DNA from: Triplophysa rosa | Taxonomy: Eukaryota; Chordata; Actinopteri; Cypriniformes; Nemacheilidae | Direction: 5' to 3' | DNA length: 64,000 nt | NCBI RefSeq assembly: GCF_024868665.1 | Contig: NC_079913.1 | Location: forward strand, 8,994,879 to 9,058,878 | Notes under the pieces: model-generated | What the model saw: the letters and a program-made list of their open reading frames with translations, nothing else | Told to the model about the DNA's origin: nothing | The model's database searches: none | In this document: in pieces, positions 1 to 12,941 of the stretch | Numbering within the stretch: position 1 is the first letter of the stretch | How the letters are laid out: every line of letters starts with the position of its first letter | Program-made: the position numbers and the translations under genes

Positions 1-347
1 AAAAATATTTCACAAAGTAAACTCTACACTTCAGTTTTAACGTCTGATTTCTTCTATTTTTTTGGTTGCCAAATCTAAATTCGTATTTTCAATACTTCAG
101 AAAATCTTGTATGTGGTATTTAATAGAATAAATGTAATTATGGTAATAAAAACGAATGCTAAGTGTTAGCAACAATGCTGTTGTTGTTGTTCAACAACCT
201 TTACAAGTTGGGTATGCTATATACTCGCTGTGGTGCTATATACTCAGGTCAGTCATCTTTTCATTATATTGATAAAAAAACTGGTTCATATCGTGTCATG
301 TCATGATGCAAAACAAATATCACAGGTGTACAGACACTTTTAATTAC

Positions 348-455
348 CTGTGTTCCTGCGGGTTGTGCTAGATGATGTTGTCTGCTCATGTGGCTCCTGG
401 GTTGCCAGATCAGCACTCTTCCGTATTCCTGAATCTCCTTCCTCCCGTGCAAGGC
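348..455 (-). CDS. Downstream coding exon of the mucin-like (prrt4-like?) gene
   Basis: On the minus strand a pyrimidine-rich tract ending in CAG lies just above 455 and a donor ACAG|GTAATT lies at 346-347, giving a 108-nt exon. It is phase 1 at both ends, which matches the phase left by the exon ending at 6514. Joined to that exon it reads without a stop as a Glu/Ser/Thr-rich peptide that begins GLAREEGDSGIRK and ends SSSTTRRNT, the same composition as the upstream exon. This supports one protein that continues past the left edge of the window. The splice signals and frame are seen directly; the join to the 6.5-kb exon is inferred. An exon could be missed between the two. Confidence 0.6.
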
Positions 456-2357
456 CTGATGGGAAAACAGAGCAGAAGGAAATGTATAGCTGCCCCCAAT
501 TCGCACAAAATCCATCCTAAATAGTATTCGATAAAATAATTAGTATGTCCCAAATCATAGTGTGCTGAAATGAGCGTTCTCAAAGTACCCGGATGGTCGA
601 CTGTTTCCAGTGAAAATTCGAAGTGTGAATCCATGGACACTTAATGGCTGATATTACCCACAACTCACCGGGAGAGGGCGGAGTTTAGTGACGCTGCACT
701 GCATTAATAAAATGAATTAAAAGATGCTTCGCTAAATTAATAAATGTAAGTAAACATTACATACGAAATAATGAATGAATAAATACTTAAATGCAAGTAA
801 GAGCTGTATTTTGATGTTCGTGACGGTTAAGGATGACAGTGTCGTCTAGGCAACAATGGCCACTTCCGTTTCCTGTTAGTATGTCCTAGTGCGTGCATAC
901 AGCTTTGCGAAGCACTAAAATGTATAGACTTTTCTATAACAAAAACAGTACATACTTTAAGGGTATAGTATAAGTAGGAGATCTGGGACGCAGCATATCT
1001 CTAAATAAAGTGTGGAGAGTTTTTACAACTGAAAAAAGGAAGACGCAGGAATATTTCTTAACCCAGTTATGTCAAGCGGACCCCTGCGATGTGAACCCAA
1101 GCGAATTACAATGATTTCTGAAATTCTATGCACCAGAAACCTAATCTGCTATGGATTAGTTTAGAAAAGCTTCAAACATACAATACACCAGGTTGCCTGT
1201 GGCTGTGTAGTACTTACACACACCTTACAGAGACTCAGGAGGCCTGACACAATGAGGGCAGAGTGTTTAACATCAGCGGTAAATGATTCCCAAAGATCTC
1301 ATTGAAATAACTTGTTCTAAGTCTAACAAGAATGCCTCCATGTGTAGTATTTTTTCATTATTAAGTGTATGGAAGCATATGTGTATGGATATATAGCATC
1401 AATGTATTTAAATAAGTATGGAGATTTTTGTGCACCTCACAGTCTACTGTGAATGTGATATATATTCTGAAGATGTCTGATCTTTGCAGATCTTCTTTCG
1501 AATGCTGATAGTATCTACGTTAGCTCTCATTTACATGAATAATAAGATCTGCGCTGAACCAAGCAGGGAGTCTACAAGAAGAGCATGAATGTGTGACAGC
1601 TCTACTCATCCCCTCCTGGCGGGTTTCACGCAAGCTTACCATTAAGCCATCACTTGCTTCCATATTTCAAGTTTCATTTTTGAATAACTAAACAGACAAA
1701 TTTCAAATCCCGTTTATGATATGACACTGCGACTATTTGGTTCATTATTGGAAATGAAATAAAATAGCTGGATATATTATATCTGAATTTTCAGTTACAT
1801 AATATTACAGCCAGCTTCAACATGCTTAAACCAGCTAACATGACCCCACACAAGCTGGATCAACCGGCAAGGAAGGATACAGGTGTTGTATTATAGTATA
1901 TAATATTGGGTTGAATGCTGTATTTCCATAAGATGAACATCATACTGATTTACTTCTGTCTCCACATGGCTGATTTAGAGATTCTGGCTGATTTATAAAT
2001 GGAGTTCAGATTATCTTCCACCAGTCAGCTTCAAATGAGGCGTCAAACAACCTCCATCACTCTCTGTCAGAGCCACCTAAACCACTAGAAATTATTAGAT
2101 GATGTGGGATGTTCTCTTACAGTGAGATTTCTCCATCTTTCTTTCTCGTTCGCCTCCGTCGACCTTTTACTGCGCTACACCCCCTCCTCTCTCTCTCGTG
2201 CTCACACCCACATTTCATTCCTCGCTCTATTAATAAAGAGGGAATTAGATCAGAATTTGTAATTTTGACCCATGCGCAGTGTGAGATCCATCACTGGATG
2301 TTTCTCACAGGAGCTGAGTGTCTGAGTTAGTGTGTGTATGGCTGTTTGGGGGCACAG

Positions 2358-2460
2358 GTTGTGGGGACCAAATGTCCCCACATGGATTGTAAAATGTAAA
2401 ATCGCCTACGTGACTAGCCAATGGTCCCCATGAGAAAAAAGACTTAATAAACATATTCAA
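2358..2460. repeat. Dispersed repeat fragment with GTGGGGACC / GGTCCCCAT motifs
   Basis: The segment has the palindrome GTGGGGACCAAATGTCCCCAC followed by GCCAATGGTCCCCATGAG. These motifs belong to a dispersed element I have seen in many teleost introns. Family and ends are not determined. Confidence 0.4.
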
Positions 2461-3405
2461 AATTGCAGAGAGGTTTGTGTGAGGTAAGGTGTGGGAATAG
2501 AAAATATCATTAACTCGGTATTAAAATAATAAACGTCCTCACATTAAAGAAAAATAAATGTGTGTGGGGGGAGGGTTGTTAAAGAGAATAAAAACATAAT
2601 CCAATAGATTCTGGATAAAAATTCAGGTCTCAATTTTATTAAAAGAGGATCTAAATTTAAAAAGAAAGACAGTAATGAGTTTAGTCTAGACACTCCTAAA
2701 TAAGCAGAATATTAATAGTAACCTTATATTAAATGATAAAGGTGTACTGTGACCTCAGTTTACCCAAAACAGTGCTTTAAACATTTTTTTCCTGACATTA
2801 CATCATCTGAGGAAGCCGTAACCTTGCCAACCATTTTGGTTATGATCTGATCTCCCCCTGACATAAACAGCATGTCACAAGGAGTGTGCGCAATGATATA
2901 ATGAAATGTTGAATTTTTTGACCAAACTAGAAGTGTGTCAAATACATATTCAGCATGACAAATGAATTCAGGCCAGACTGCAGTCACATGGTTGCCCTGC
3001 CATTTAATCAACCAATTATCTGCACTTTCAAATATGTGGAACTAATAGGCATTTATGAAATGATTTGATTGTGGTTTTGCATGTGTATATGTGCACAGAA
3101 GAGCCTGCTACGCTTAATTCAGCCAAAAAGGAAATTCGGTCATTATTTACTTACTCTAATATTACTTCAACCCGTATGATGTCAATCTTTCCATGGAAAA
3201 CATTACAAGAATGTCTGCAGCATTTTTTTAATAGTGACCATGTGTATAAAGTATAAAAACACCATACGAATACTAGTCCATGTGATTTATGTACTACTGT
3301 ATATTTTATAGTTTTACAACATGCAAGAGTGAAACTCAAGTTATGATGTTATCAGTTGTTGACTTAGCAGAGAGAATGATAACTATGAAACATTGTTTGT
3401 GCATT

Positions 3406-3716
3406 GAAGGAGTAGTTCACCTTCAAAATTCTGTCATCATTTACATGCCCTCTTGTCATTTCAAACCTGTATGACTTTCTTTCTTCTGCAGAACACAAAA
3501 AAAAAATATTTTGGAAAATGTTGGTAACAGAACAGCACAGCCCCCCATTTACTTCTATTGTAACCAATGCAAGTGGATGGGGGCCTGTTAACAACATTCT
3601 TCAAAATAACTTCTTTTGTGTTCTGCAGAAGAAAGAAAGTCATACAGGTTTGAAATGACAAGAGGGCATGTGAATGATGACAGAATTTTCATTTTGAAGG
3701 TGAACTTCTCTTTTAA
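3406..3716. mobile_element. Foldback MITE, family A, copy 1
   Basis: The left side reads AGTTCACCTTCAAAATTCTG and the right side is its inverted counterpart, CAGAATTTTCATTTTGAAGG with TGAACT. The arms also share inverted GTATGACTTTCTTTCTTCTG and CAGAAGAAAGAAAGTCATAC. The whole unit is nearly palindromic and has no coding capacity. It is one of nine copies of the same family in this window, a non-autonomous DNA transposon type very common in cyprinids. Confidence 0.8.
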
Positions 3717-3781
3717 GAAACACAATAAATAAATGTGACATTGGCAAATGTGATTCCTAAAAAAACGTATCTATTTTTGGT

Positions 3782-4307
3782 TTAAAGCTACAGTTTGTAA
3801 AAACCGCCGCTAGAGGGCGCACGATCAAAACAACAACAATGGCGTAGCTTGATGACGCTGTGAAGGAGCGTGGAATGATGGGATCTGTTGGCTTCAACTC
3901 CACCGCTGATGGCCATCAATCAGATGGGAACGAGAAATCATGTTAGCGGATGAGGTAATGAAGTTTTATAAATGTTGCATATAATTGTGGTCCATAAATA
4001 AGTTTCTGCTTGAAACAAGCTAGTGGCTTGCTAGATGCTAGACACGACTTCCGCATTTGTCCACGACACAGTTGTCATGCGGTTTCAACGTCAGTAAAGG
4101 CGGTAACAAAGGGTAACGCGGATATGACGCCATTGACAGGCGACTGCACAGCACCGTGTCACTTTTTAGAATGCAGATTTTCTCACAATTTACAAGTAGT
4201 TGGAAACATTTGAGATACTGTAAGTACTCAGATGAACAAAATATATAACACTGGCCTAGTGGTTTTTGGATATTTTACTGCAAAATTGTTACAAACTGTA
4301 CCTTTAA
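3782..4307. mobile_element. MITE-like element with TTAAAGCTACAGTTTGTAA ends
   Basis: The left end TTAAAGCTACAGTTTGTAA is matched by the inverted right end TTACAAACTGTACCTTTAA. The interior includes CCGCTAGAGGGCGC and codes for nothing recognisable. The outer TTAA could be a target duplication, but this cannot be decided from one copy. Confidence 0.65.
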
Positions 4308-5138
4308 CTATTCCTTCAGAAACTAGCTAGTGTCAAAATTCGGTGTTTTTATGAGTAGGTTTCATTTCTCCCAGTCACTGCGCTAAACAGCCTCTTTACC
4401 CTTCCAGTCTGTCACTATTTCAACACTCATTTTTTCCATCCCCAATGTTCTCCTCATCCATGTTTTCCCCTCCTCCTCTCAGATCCAGTGTTGTAATTGA
4501 CCTTGCTCTCTGCTCCAGCGTGTTTTTAGAGGTGGGGGATAAGCAATTTGTGGCTGCTTGCACCTCCAGAAGACAAGGTGACCCAAACATTAGTCAATAA
4601 TTTGCTGTTTCACGCGCACACACGAAGAGACAGTGCAATGTTCCCCTTATAAAAAGAACCATGTTTCTGTAGCCACACAGATGGAGGGCACATCCTTGTT
4701 TGATATCTCTCACTGCTGAATTTCCTTTTTGATGGAAATTTACATTTATGCATTTGACTGACCTTTTCCGACTCAGTGCATTCAAGCTGTACTGCAAATT
4801 TTTATAAATACATACATTATACAACATATACTGTACATTAGTAAATACATTCCCTGGATATCAAATGCACAACCTTGGCATAACCAGTGTCATGGTGGCT
4901 TTACCATCAGTCCGGAAAACACCAATTGTAACACACTTCTCTTTCTAAACACCTCTCTATCGCAATATTTTCTGTTTCCTAGCTCAGCCACACTCCCTCA
5001 TCTAAAAGCATACAAGTTCAGACAGAGAGGAAAAGAACAGGACACTGAAAAAATGCAACTCTGGAAGCCAGTAGAGGGTTGAAAGAAAACGTAGGACTGA
5101 AGGGCTAAAGGAGACGTATGGCTTGAAAAAAGAGAAAT

Positions 5139-5140
<2 letters not shown>

Positions 5141-5171
<31 letters not shown>
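5141..5171. repeat. (AG)n microsatellite
   Basis: An uninterrupted AG dinucleotide run of about 31 bases. Confidence 0.95.
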
Positions 5172-5175
<4 letters not shown>

Positions 5176-5965
5176 TAGAGGGAATGAAGAAAAGGAGACT
5201 AAATGTTGAGAGCAGCATGCTCAGCATCCATGAACAGGCGGAAAAACATCGTCCCAGAGGATCGGCCGACACTGCCTTTGGAATACTGATCAAATGCCGC
5301 CCAGTTAGATGCTTCTTCGGTACAAATCCCATGCTTACTTTACACACACACACACCTGCCTTACTACTCCCCTGGCTGTAGATACCAAACAGAGCCATGT
5401 CAACACTGGTTAACACAGCTTGGCCACATTACAGAAGACCACAGGTAGGTCCATGGCACGTTATTTACAGAAGTATAGATAGATTTTGGATGTTACAGGT
5501 ATATTTATATTTTCTTTACCTGTAGGCAGGTCTAGAGGTCATTTGGATGAGCAAACTGCATATAGTAATCTCTAATTGTGTCTAGCATTGCATTGTGGGA
5601 TACAATATTCCTCAGTGTGCGCTGTATGTTTACCAGATTTAGTAGGTCATCTACGTGCTGCAAAAAATTGCATATTGTGCACAGTACATATTTAGCCAAG
5701 TATGCTTTTTCAACCATTACCTGTGTATGCTTAATGGGAACAAAGCTTTCAAACGTGTAACATAAATAAGCATGAGATGGTACCACTGTCATGACAGCAC
5801 GTTCTTACTTGGATAATACTCGATCTTTTCATTATATATGGGCAACATTTTGCATGTTTTAGTGAGTCATCAACAACATCAATAATCAATTCATCAGCCT
5901 GACAGTGATATACGCCTCGATTGGTAATAAATAAGTGCATGATTTCTTATTAAAAGGGTTAGTCT

Positions 5966-6136
5966 TCTTAAAGGGATAGTTCACCCACAAATAAAAACCG
6001 TGTCATCATTCATTCACCCTTGTGTTGTTCAAAACCTGTACTCTTTCTTCTGTGGAGCACAAAAGAAGATATTTTGAGAATTGTCTGTTTTTGTGTCCAT
6101 AGAATGAAAGTCAATGGGGTCCAATGTTGGTTACCT
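5966..6136. mobile_element. Foldback MITE, family A, copy 2 (left part)
   Basis: It starts TTAAAGGGATAGTTCACCCA and proceeds through the family's usual CATTCACCCT and AAAAGAAGATATTTTGA blocks up to TTGGTTACCT. The family motif then resumes as AACATTCTTTAAAATA after 6347. The copy is therefore split by the element at 6137-6347. Confidence 0.75.
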
Positions 6137-6347
6137 GGGGCCAGTTGCATAAACATAGCAGTTAAGACTGTGCCTTAACAACGAGTCTCAACGACTAGCA
6201 GTTGGTTAGGACTAATCAGTCTTCCTTTTCAGATTTCAATTAGACCAATCTACCTTTTTATGTAAAGGACTTATGTTATGTCCAGTATTGAAGAAACAAA
6301 TGAGATGACTAGTAAGACTAGTCTAAGCAGTTTATGCAACCGGTCCC
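6137..6347. mobile_element. Nested MITE with GGGGCCAGTTGCATAAAC ends
   Basis: The left end GGGGCCAGTTGCATAAAC has an inverted match at the right end, GTTTATGCAACCGGTCCC. It interrupts a family A MITE, so it inserted later. There is no coding content and no clear target duplication. Confidence 0.75.
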
Positions 6348-6513
6348 AACATTCTTTAAAATAAATATATAAGAATTTAAATTTTTGTGTGAACGATCCC
6401 TGTATAAAAAATAAAAAAAAGATCAAATATAATATACCAATGGCAGGCGATGAGTGCTCAAATTGTATATTTGATTATTTCGAGTGTGAACAGATAGGAT
6501 GGAGCCGACTTAC

Positions 6514-7519
6514 CTCCTGTTGGCAGGGTGGAAGACAATTCTGGGCCAGTGCTTTGGAATTTCTCCTCTTCTCTTGGGCCTGTGGTTTGTTCTGCCAATA
6601 TAAATCCATCTAGAGCTTTGTCAGTGGGCTTAAATTGTGTCCAGTTTGGCTCTGTGGTCGTTTGTTCTGTCCCCAGTATGTTTTGTTCAGGCTTGGTGGT
6701 GGTGGTGGTCAGAGGTTCAGTAGATAGTTCAGGCTTCAGGTTTGCTGGTGTTATTAAAGGTGTTGTCTGAAATGAAGTTGTCAGTAATTTGTGTTCTGTT
6801 GTTGTTGTTGATGGAGTTTCTGTAGTTATGGTTTGGTGACTGTAAACGTTCCTGGTTTCTGTAGTATATCTCGATGTGCTCGTCTGAGCATTTGATGTTT
6901 GGGTTTGGGGTTGAGTTATCAGCGGAGACGTTGTTTGTGGTGTCTTCTCCGTGCTCGGGGCATTATTGGGGGGCCAGAGATCAAGATCATAGTTAGAAAA
7001 AGATGTAGGTCTATCCAGTCCTTGTGTGTTCCTGAGTAGTTCATTTGTCGGCAGTTGTGCTGATTTTAAGGGCAGCGGGGTACCTAACTGAACAATGTTG
7101 CTTTGAACTCTTTCAGTGGTGGTTGTGGTTAGCTGATATCTGGGGCTGGTAGACTCATCTAATAAAGGAGGAGGAGTATAGTTTTGTGTGGTAGCTTCTG
7201 GGAGTATTGGGTTTCCCATTGCTGTGTCAGGCTCTTTTTGCCCTATATCCCCACCTAAAAAGCCCCATGATCCAAAACCAAATGATGGAAATTTTCCCAT
7301 GTAGGGTATGCCCCACCCTTTCTCTTTTGCTTGTACCTGGGGGGTCGGTTTCGGCCCAAACCCACTGAAAAATCCATTTGCAGTGCCGGAGAGACACAGG
7401 AGGGCAACAACTGCAAGGGTCCCACGCAGAAGCGGCATTCTGCCTCACTAATGTTGACAAGGACCGCTGCTCACATGGTGTCTGACTTGACGTGGACCAT
7501 CCACCAGATTCTTAGGCTT
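6514..7519 (-). CDS. Secreted/membrane mucin-like Thr-Pro-rich protein, first coding exon (possibly prrt4)
   Basis: The ATG at 7438 opens 308 codons plus one base to the donor GGAG|GTAAGT at 6512-6513. An acceptor (GGCTTTTTCTGCAG) at 7520-7521 puts 81 bases of 5'UTR in the same exon. Residues 1-22 form a signal peptide (hydrophobic core LAVVALLCL, small residues before FFSGFG). Residues 23-65 are Gly/Phe/Trp-rich (GKFPSFGFGSWGFLGG). Residues 80-305 are Thr/Pro/Ser-rich with runs of Thr, typical of O-glycosylated stalks, and carry N-glycosylation sequons at N86 (NYT) and N265 (NWT). The open frame runs past the donor to a stop at 6458, which is read-through into the intron. In human, PRRT4, a proline-rich transmembrane protein with a similar N-terminal layout, lies close to LEP, which is why I suggest it; there its strand relative to LEP is opposite, so the name stays tentative. 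Confidence 0.7.
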
Positions 7520-7521
7520 CT

Positions 7522-10500
7522 GCAGAAAAAGCCCTAAAAACATAGAAAAGATAGATCACACGTGAGATCTTGTTGGTCAAGCAAACCAAACCGAGATCTC
7601 CATTTCGTCTCCAGAACAATGGAAAGCACTAAAATCTTCTTGCATAGTAAGTGAGAAGTCAATGAATCTTATCAACTACTCTAGACACCACAATGTAATG
7701 TTTTTGAAACCTTGCGTGTCTTTGTGACAACTTCACATGCTGTAAGTTTGCGAGTGTAGTAGCCACATACCAACCTCTCCGCTTTCTGTTTTCAAAGGGG
7801 TGGCCTCAGCTCTCCATTGACAGTGCAATTATAGAGGCAGAGATCTTTAAGAATACTAATCGTAGATCTTATTGTGGGTGTGTATGCATATATGGGGGCG
7901 GTGCAGAACATATAGAGGTCTGGGTTCTTTGTGGAGCTGTGGGCTAATTTTGGAGGATAAAGCTTATGCCCTGTAACCCCAGTGAGAGGAGTTGAATTTG
8001 CTGGAATTTCTCTCCGAGGGAGACCTGCTTGTACTGAGCCTCAGACACTTTTCTTCTCCACCCCCACATCACTCTCTCGCTCTTTCTCTCTTTCTTTCTC
8101 TCCCCCACACACAATTGATTTGTTCTTGAAACTGAAATAAACTCACCACTCTTCCACTGGGAAATATATCAGTTAGTCAGTAAACAAAGGCATAACCATT
8201 TAGATTTTGTTCACGTCGTGATTTTTTACCCTGTTTTGTCTCAATGCTATCTGCATCTCAGAAATGACCCCTCTCTTTTGATTTTGAAGACGCAACTCCT
8301 GCTCACAGCCTAATGCGGTTTGCCTACTAGATTAAACCAACATGCTCTGGGCTAATGGGCTTTAAAGAAGATTGATGGATCTCAGTTTTGTATTGGTGAG
8401 AAAATGCTTAACATCAGCTGCGACCTATGGATACACAATGACCTTTGCAAATGATTATTCATAAATTAGCAAACCATTTAGCCAAAAGCACTGGGGCTCT
8501 TTTTTGCCATTGAATTTGGTGCCACTTGTGCAAAGATCTTACACACTAAGCTAGAAAATGCCACAACATTGAAAACTCTGCCAAGTACTACATTTTGTCA
8601 TAAAGCTGTATATCGTTTTAAATTGTTATGCACCTGTAAACATCCCTCAAATCCAGACTACATCAGATTCCAAGCAGTCTCAAGACAGAAGTGGGTGGAG
8701 CTACAGGTGAATATGACATCGTCTTGAGACTTGCTGTCAAGTGACTCTACAGGTCAGGTCTGGCTTCAAATGTATTATCTCGCCACAGTAGACGCTGCTG
8801 GATCTCAACTGCCTGGCTGAGTCACAGTCATTACCGTCATTATTGACCAGACTATTTACTCATTACCACACTTCGCACCACCTGCTTTGCCCTATAAGCG
8901 TCCCATCTCCCGCAACCTCCCTATTAAAAACGCCATCACTGCCGGTCAGATATATAAAAAACATTCTCACCTTATATATGAAGAACAGTTGGGTCTGTGC
9001 TAAATGCCTGTGTAAGTCAGACCCCACCGGAGCTTGTTACACAGTATCGCAAATACTGTGTATGTGTCAGAGGCTGTGCCAAACAGGAAACCTTAATGAC
9101 TGTATAGCTTTGAGCTTTACTTCTATACCCCCTACCTTTTTCTTTCTCTATCCATTTCTCTCTCTCTCATTGTTATGTAGTTCCACTGTGTCTGGCAAAG
9201 AAAGGTCTTGCCAGCGCAGGATGTAATCACTCAAGCAGAAAAAAGGGAAAAAAAGAGAGCATTCGAGAGCTACTTCTGATTTAACATCACAGATTTATTC
9301 TTTGCCTAAAATCCCTCCTTCCCTTTTATATTTGGAAAGTGGTCCTTCTGTCTACAGCGCCTGTTACCCACAATTCCCTTCTTTCTTACAATCACCTTAC
9401 AGATCATAACTGTATAAATACAGATTGTCATCCGAAGTACACTTTTAGTCCTTTTCTCTTTTACTTAAAAATCAGTAGTTCATGTCGCAACCTAGCATAG
9501 TACCAGAATTGCTCGGCATCCAAAATGCTCTTAGCAGCCAATAATTCACTGTGCAAAACAGAGTGTGTTCGACACAAGCAAAGACACTGCTTGCATGATT
9601 ATGCAATAGATTCATATTTAAAGGGATAGTTCACCCAAAAATAAAAATTCTGTCATCATTTACTCACCCTCTTGTCATTTTGGACCTGTATGGCTTTCTT
9701 TCTTCTGCAGAACAGAAAAGAAGATATTTACTTGCACTGGTTTAGTGTCTGTACAACAGAAGTAAATGGGTACTGCCGTTGTTCAGTTACTAACATTCTT
9801 CAAAATATCTTCTTTTGTGTTCTATCCCTTTAATGTAACCTACAAGTGTTGGCATCTTGAATCCGGCAGAAATTACAGTCTGTGAATATAACATATTGGA
9901 AGTGCTCCCATTTAAACGTTTATAACTGTGTAAATTTTGCAATCCAAATGATATACAACTGTATATATGCATTTTATTATGCACATTTAGCGTTGTTTTT
10001 ACACGCTGTCCCCTGCGGTAAATAAATTCAGAATACGCTGAGCCTTTTGAGTTGCAGAACGCCATCTGTCAACAACGTTCAATTGAATTCTCAATTCAAA
10101 ATAATAATTTAACGCTGAGGGCCAATAAAAGGTTATTCCATTTAAGAAGTGGTAGAGAACCTGATTGAAAACCTTCAGGGAGCTAAGAGAAGGCCGTAAG
10201 ATCATAGACGGGTGAAAATGTTCTTCTCTCAATACATGTGCTCTTGACAGCATTTCTAGCAACGAGGACCTTCTTAAGTGGTGATGGATTGACTCGTCAG
10301 GGTATCAATTATTTTAACAGGCCTCCAGACGTGCATGACTGCTGTGGGAATCATTGGATCACCCCTCGAAGAAACTGACTGATTTATTCACGGCGGCTTT
10401 CTGCTTTCTCTTACAGATGCAGTGGGGGAGGGGGTGTTTATGACCTGCAGCCATAAAAAGACACACCCCTAAATGGGGGTCTTCCTTTAAACCCAGTCTA

Positions 10501-12290
10501 AAGGGACAGCAAAAGCCATTAGTCTAACCTTAACCCCAGATTAACCCAACCATGGACTAATGCAGCCATGGTATGGTGCTATGGTCAGAATTTGGTCTCT
10601 ATTTGGCTCTAAATTACTAGTTTATGAATTCTACTAGAAATAGACAGAATTTAAACTTCATTTCAATTTATTTGTTGATAGCAATCGTCTACACATCTGA
10701 AATGGAGAGTCCAGCATGCAGTTTTACGCAACCTCCACTAAATCACTTCAATCGATCAGTTTGACGGATCATTGAATGGCCCTGTATTTTATACAGTGTT
10801 TCCCCCTCCCATTCCCTCAGACCGTAAAACACCGGACTGAATACTGTTAACTACTGTATATGTACACAATCATTTTCCACACCATCGGCTTTCTGTGTCC
10901 CAATGGTTTTGTTATTTAACAGGGCTTTATATTACCCATTGCGGTCCTATGCCAGCATCGATCCCTTTAAATTTACTTCCTTCCTGCACACATATCCAAA
11001 GACCATTGAATGCTCTTGTATTTTACTATATGGGCAATTCAAGCATTAAAATATAGATTCTTCGATAATGCATTTATTACCAATATATTGAATCATCCGT
11101 TTATATTTTACTAATCCCCGATGACCCAGACATCAGAAAAATATCAGTCTATACACCAGTTTCTATTTTAAAAGACGGAAAAATTCATGTGTTATGTGAC
11201 AAAAAAAGCATGCACGTTTTTGAGAGACGACATACTTTGTAGGTTTTCTGTGAATTAAAATGTTCAAACCAGAAGCAATAATACCCAACAAATGAAGAAG
11301 GGGTGGCTCTTTATAGAACATAAAATAGTTACTACATTTGAATATTCACATGCCCATTTATGAGAAATATGGACCATTATGGATGTGAGAATGGAAAACT
11401 ATATGCTTTAAAAACAAAAACTTTGAGACTTCACATGGGCATTTAAAACACCAAATACTGACATCTGACCTATCAGAATGCTGAAAACCTTTGGTAAAAC
11501 CCTGATTTTTTTCATCTTAAGGTTGACATTTGCATGGAATTGCCTGTATCCAGAAACGAACCGTCTATTCTAGATGTTTCCTGGTTGCAATGTCACTCTA
11601 CGACATCATATGTAGAGTTTACAGTCTCACAAACAACAACATATGATGTGCATATCAATCAAATGATTCTCAGAATCTAAATGAAGATGCCATCAATGTG
11701 GTCTGAGCAAGCTGTTGCCGTTTATGACCATATCATTACCGTAACTGCCCATCAACCCCTACATGTTTTGAAATCCACGTTATTTTAAACATTTCTACAT
11801 CCCTGTTTTCCAAATTCACACACCCAGGACAACGCACCTCAATGGAGTCAATTACACTTTAAATGCATGATAAATGACCTGTCACACGAATGTTTTCGTG
11901 AGCTTTTCTCTCCAAGCATCCGGATCACATGATTATCTCAAACGCACCGTTCCCAGCGCAGGCGGCTACGTCGACTGCCTTTGCCATGGTTACCAGAAGA
12001 GCAGAATATATCTGAAATGAGAGCTTTACCCACACCGTACATACGTGTGTGTGTGTGAAGTGGTCTGTGATTTTATTCCGTTTAGCTGAGCAGCGTTCAA
12101 GAGAAATTACAGATGTTTACATGACATGTCACAAGCACTACACGTACCCACACACACATTTCAAGGTTGTTAGTCTTCATATGCAAGCATTCAGAAGAGA
12201 TTCAGCCACCCTTCCTGAATCACCTGCAGCGAGGCTGTAGCCTCCAACAAACATGTTAAGCAGTGAGATGAACGAGAGCAGGAGAAACTC
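7522..12290 (-). other. Probable 5' intron of the mucin-like gene
   Basis: The stretch lies between the acceptor at 7520-7521 and a candidate donor at 12291-12292. It holds ordinary AT-rich DNA, a CT-rich patch near 8070-8105 and a family A MITE at 9618-9833. I see no coding exon. Confidence 0.35.
9618..9833. mobile_element. Foldback MITE, family A, copy 3
   Basis: It begins TTTAAAGGGATAGTTCACCC and ends TTCTATCCCTTTAA, so the outer bases are inverted and TTAA occurs on both sides. The interior carries the family's TCATCATTTACTCACCCTC and CAAAATATCTTCTTTTGTGT blocks. Confidence 0.85.
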
Positions 12291-12292
12291 AC

Positions 12293-12560
12293 CGTTCCTC
12301 CAGAGGAGGAGAGGAAATAGAGAATCCAGAGGCACCAGCAGCACTCCACTGCAGGAGAGAGAGGGAGCGATCTGTCTCCCTGCGCGTGTGGGAGAGGAAT
12401 TGTTTTCTGCTGCACTCGCTCTCTCCCCTGCTCTCTCTCTCTCTCTCTCTCTCCTCACCGCTCTCGCTGCATCAGTAGTCCAGTGTAGGATTCGGATGCA
12501 CTGTATCTGCTCACACCTCACTGAGCAGATTGTTAGGGAGCAGAGAGCAAGCACCGTACA
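12293..12560 (-). promoter_or_regulatory. Candidate non-coding first exon and promoter of the mucin-like gene
   Basis: A good minus-strand donor, GGAACG|GTGAGTTT, lies at 12291-12292. The sequence above it is richer in G+C than its surroundings, with CT-rich tracts including a (CT)n run near 12431-12453. It would pair with the acceptor at 7520-7521. No TATA box is evident. This is inference from splice motifs only. Confidence 0.35.
12431..12453. repeat. (CT)n microsatellite
   Basis: A run of CT dinucleotides of about 23 bases. Confidence 0.9.
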
Positions 12561-12941
12561 CTAGGCAACAAACATCAGGGAATTAAGAATCTCACATGGA
12601 TGCAAAACAAACAAATGGGGAATACATATGCAAGTGATGGAAACCACAGCATCTGTCTTTGACCATTTCACTCATTTAGTTTACATTTGAGCTTTTTTAA
12701 AATTTCATTGAAAGGTGAAGTGAACGGTCAAGGTTTTGCACATTTTGACTGTTTTGTTTTTCCCTTGTTGCATTGGTCGATCAAACAGGTTTCCACATCT
12801 TTGTTTACACGTAAGGGTAGTCAACCTACAAATGACTTATCATTCCCAATTCATACATTTTATTAGTAAAAAGCAGTAAAACAAACAAAAAATCTGAAAT
12901 CCTAAAATCTAGATTCATGTTTGTGTTATTTACCAGCTACC

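Larger units (their letters stand above)
456..6513 (-). other. Probable long intron, repeat-rich
   Basis: This roughly 6-kb stretch lies between the two coding exons of the mucin-like gene. I see no coding exon in it. It holds an AT-rich background, a fragment of a common fish repeat near 2358-2460, a foldback MITE at 3406-3716, a second MITE at 3782-4307, an (AG)n tract at 5141-5171, and a MITE near 5966-6370 interrupted by another. Small exons could be hidden. Confidence 0.5.

Noticed and set aside
6458..6513. Last 18 codons of the open frame of the mucin-like protein
   Set aside because: They follow a consensus donor GGAG|GTAAGT and are intron read-through.
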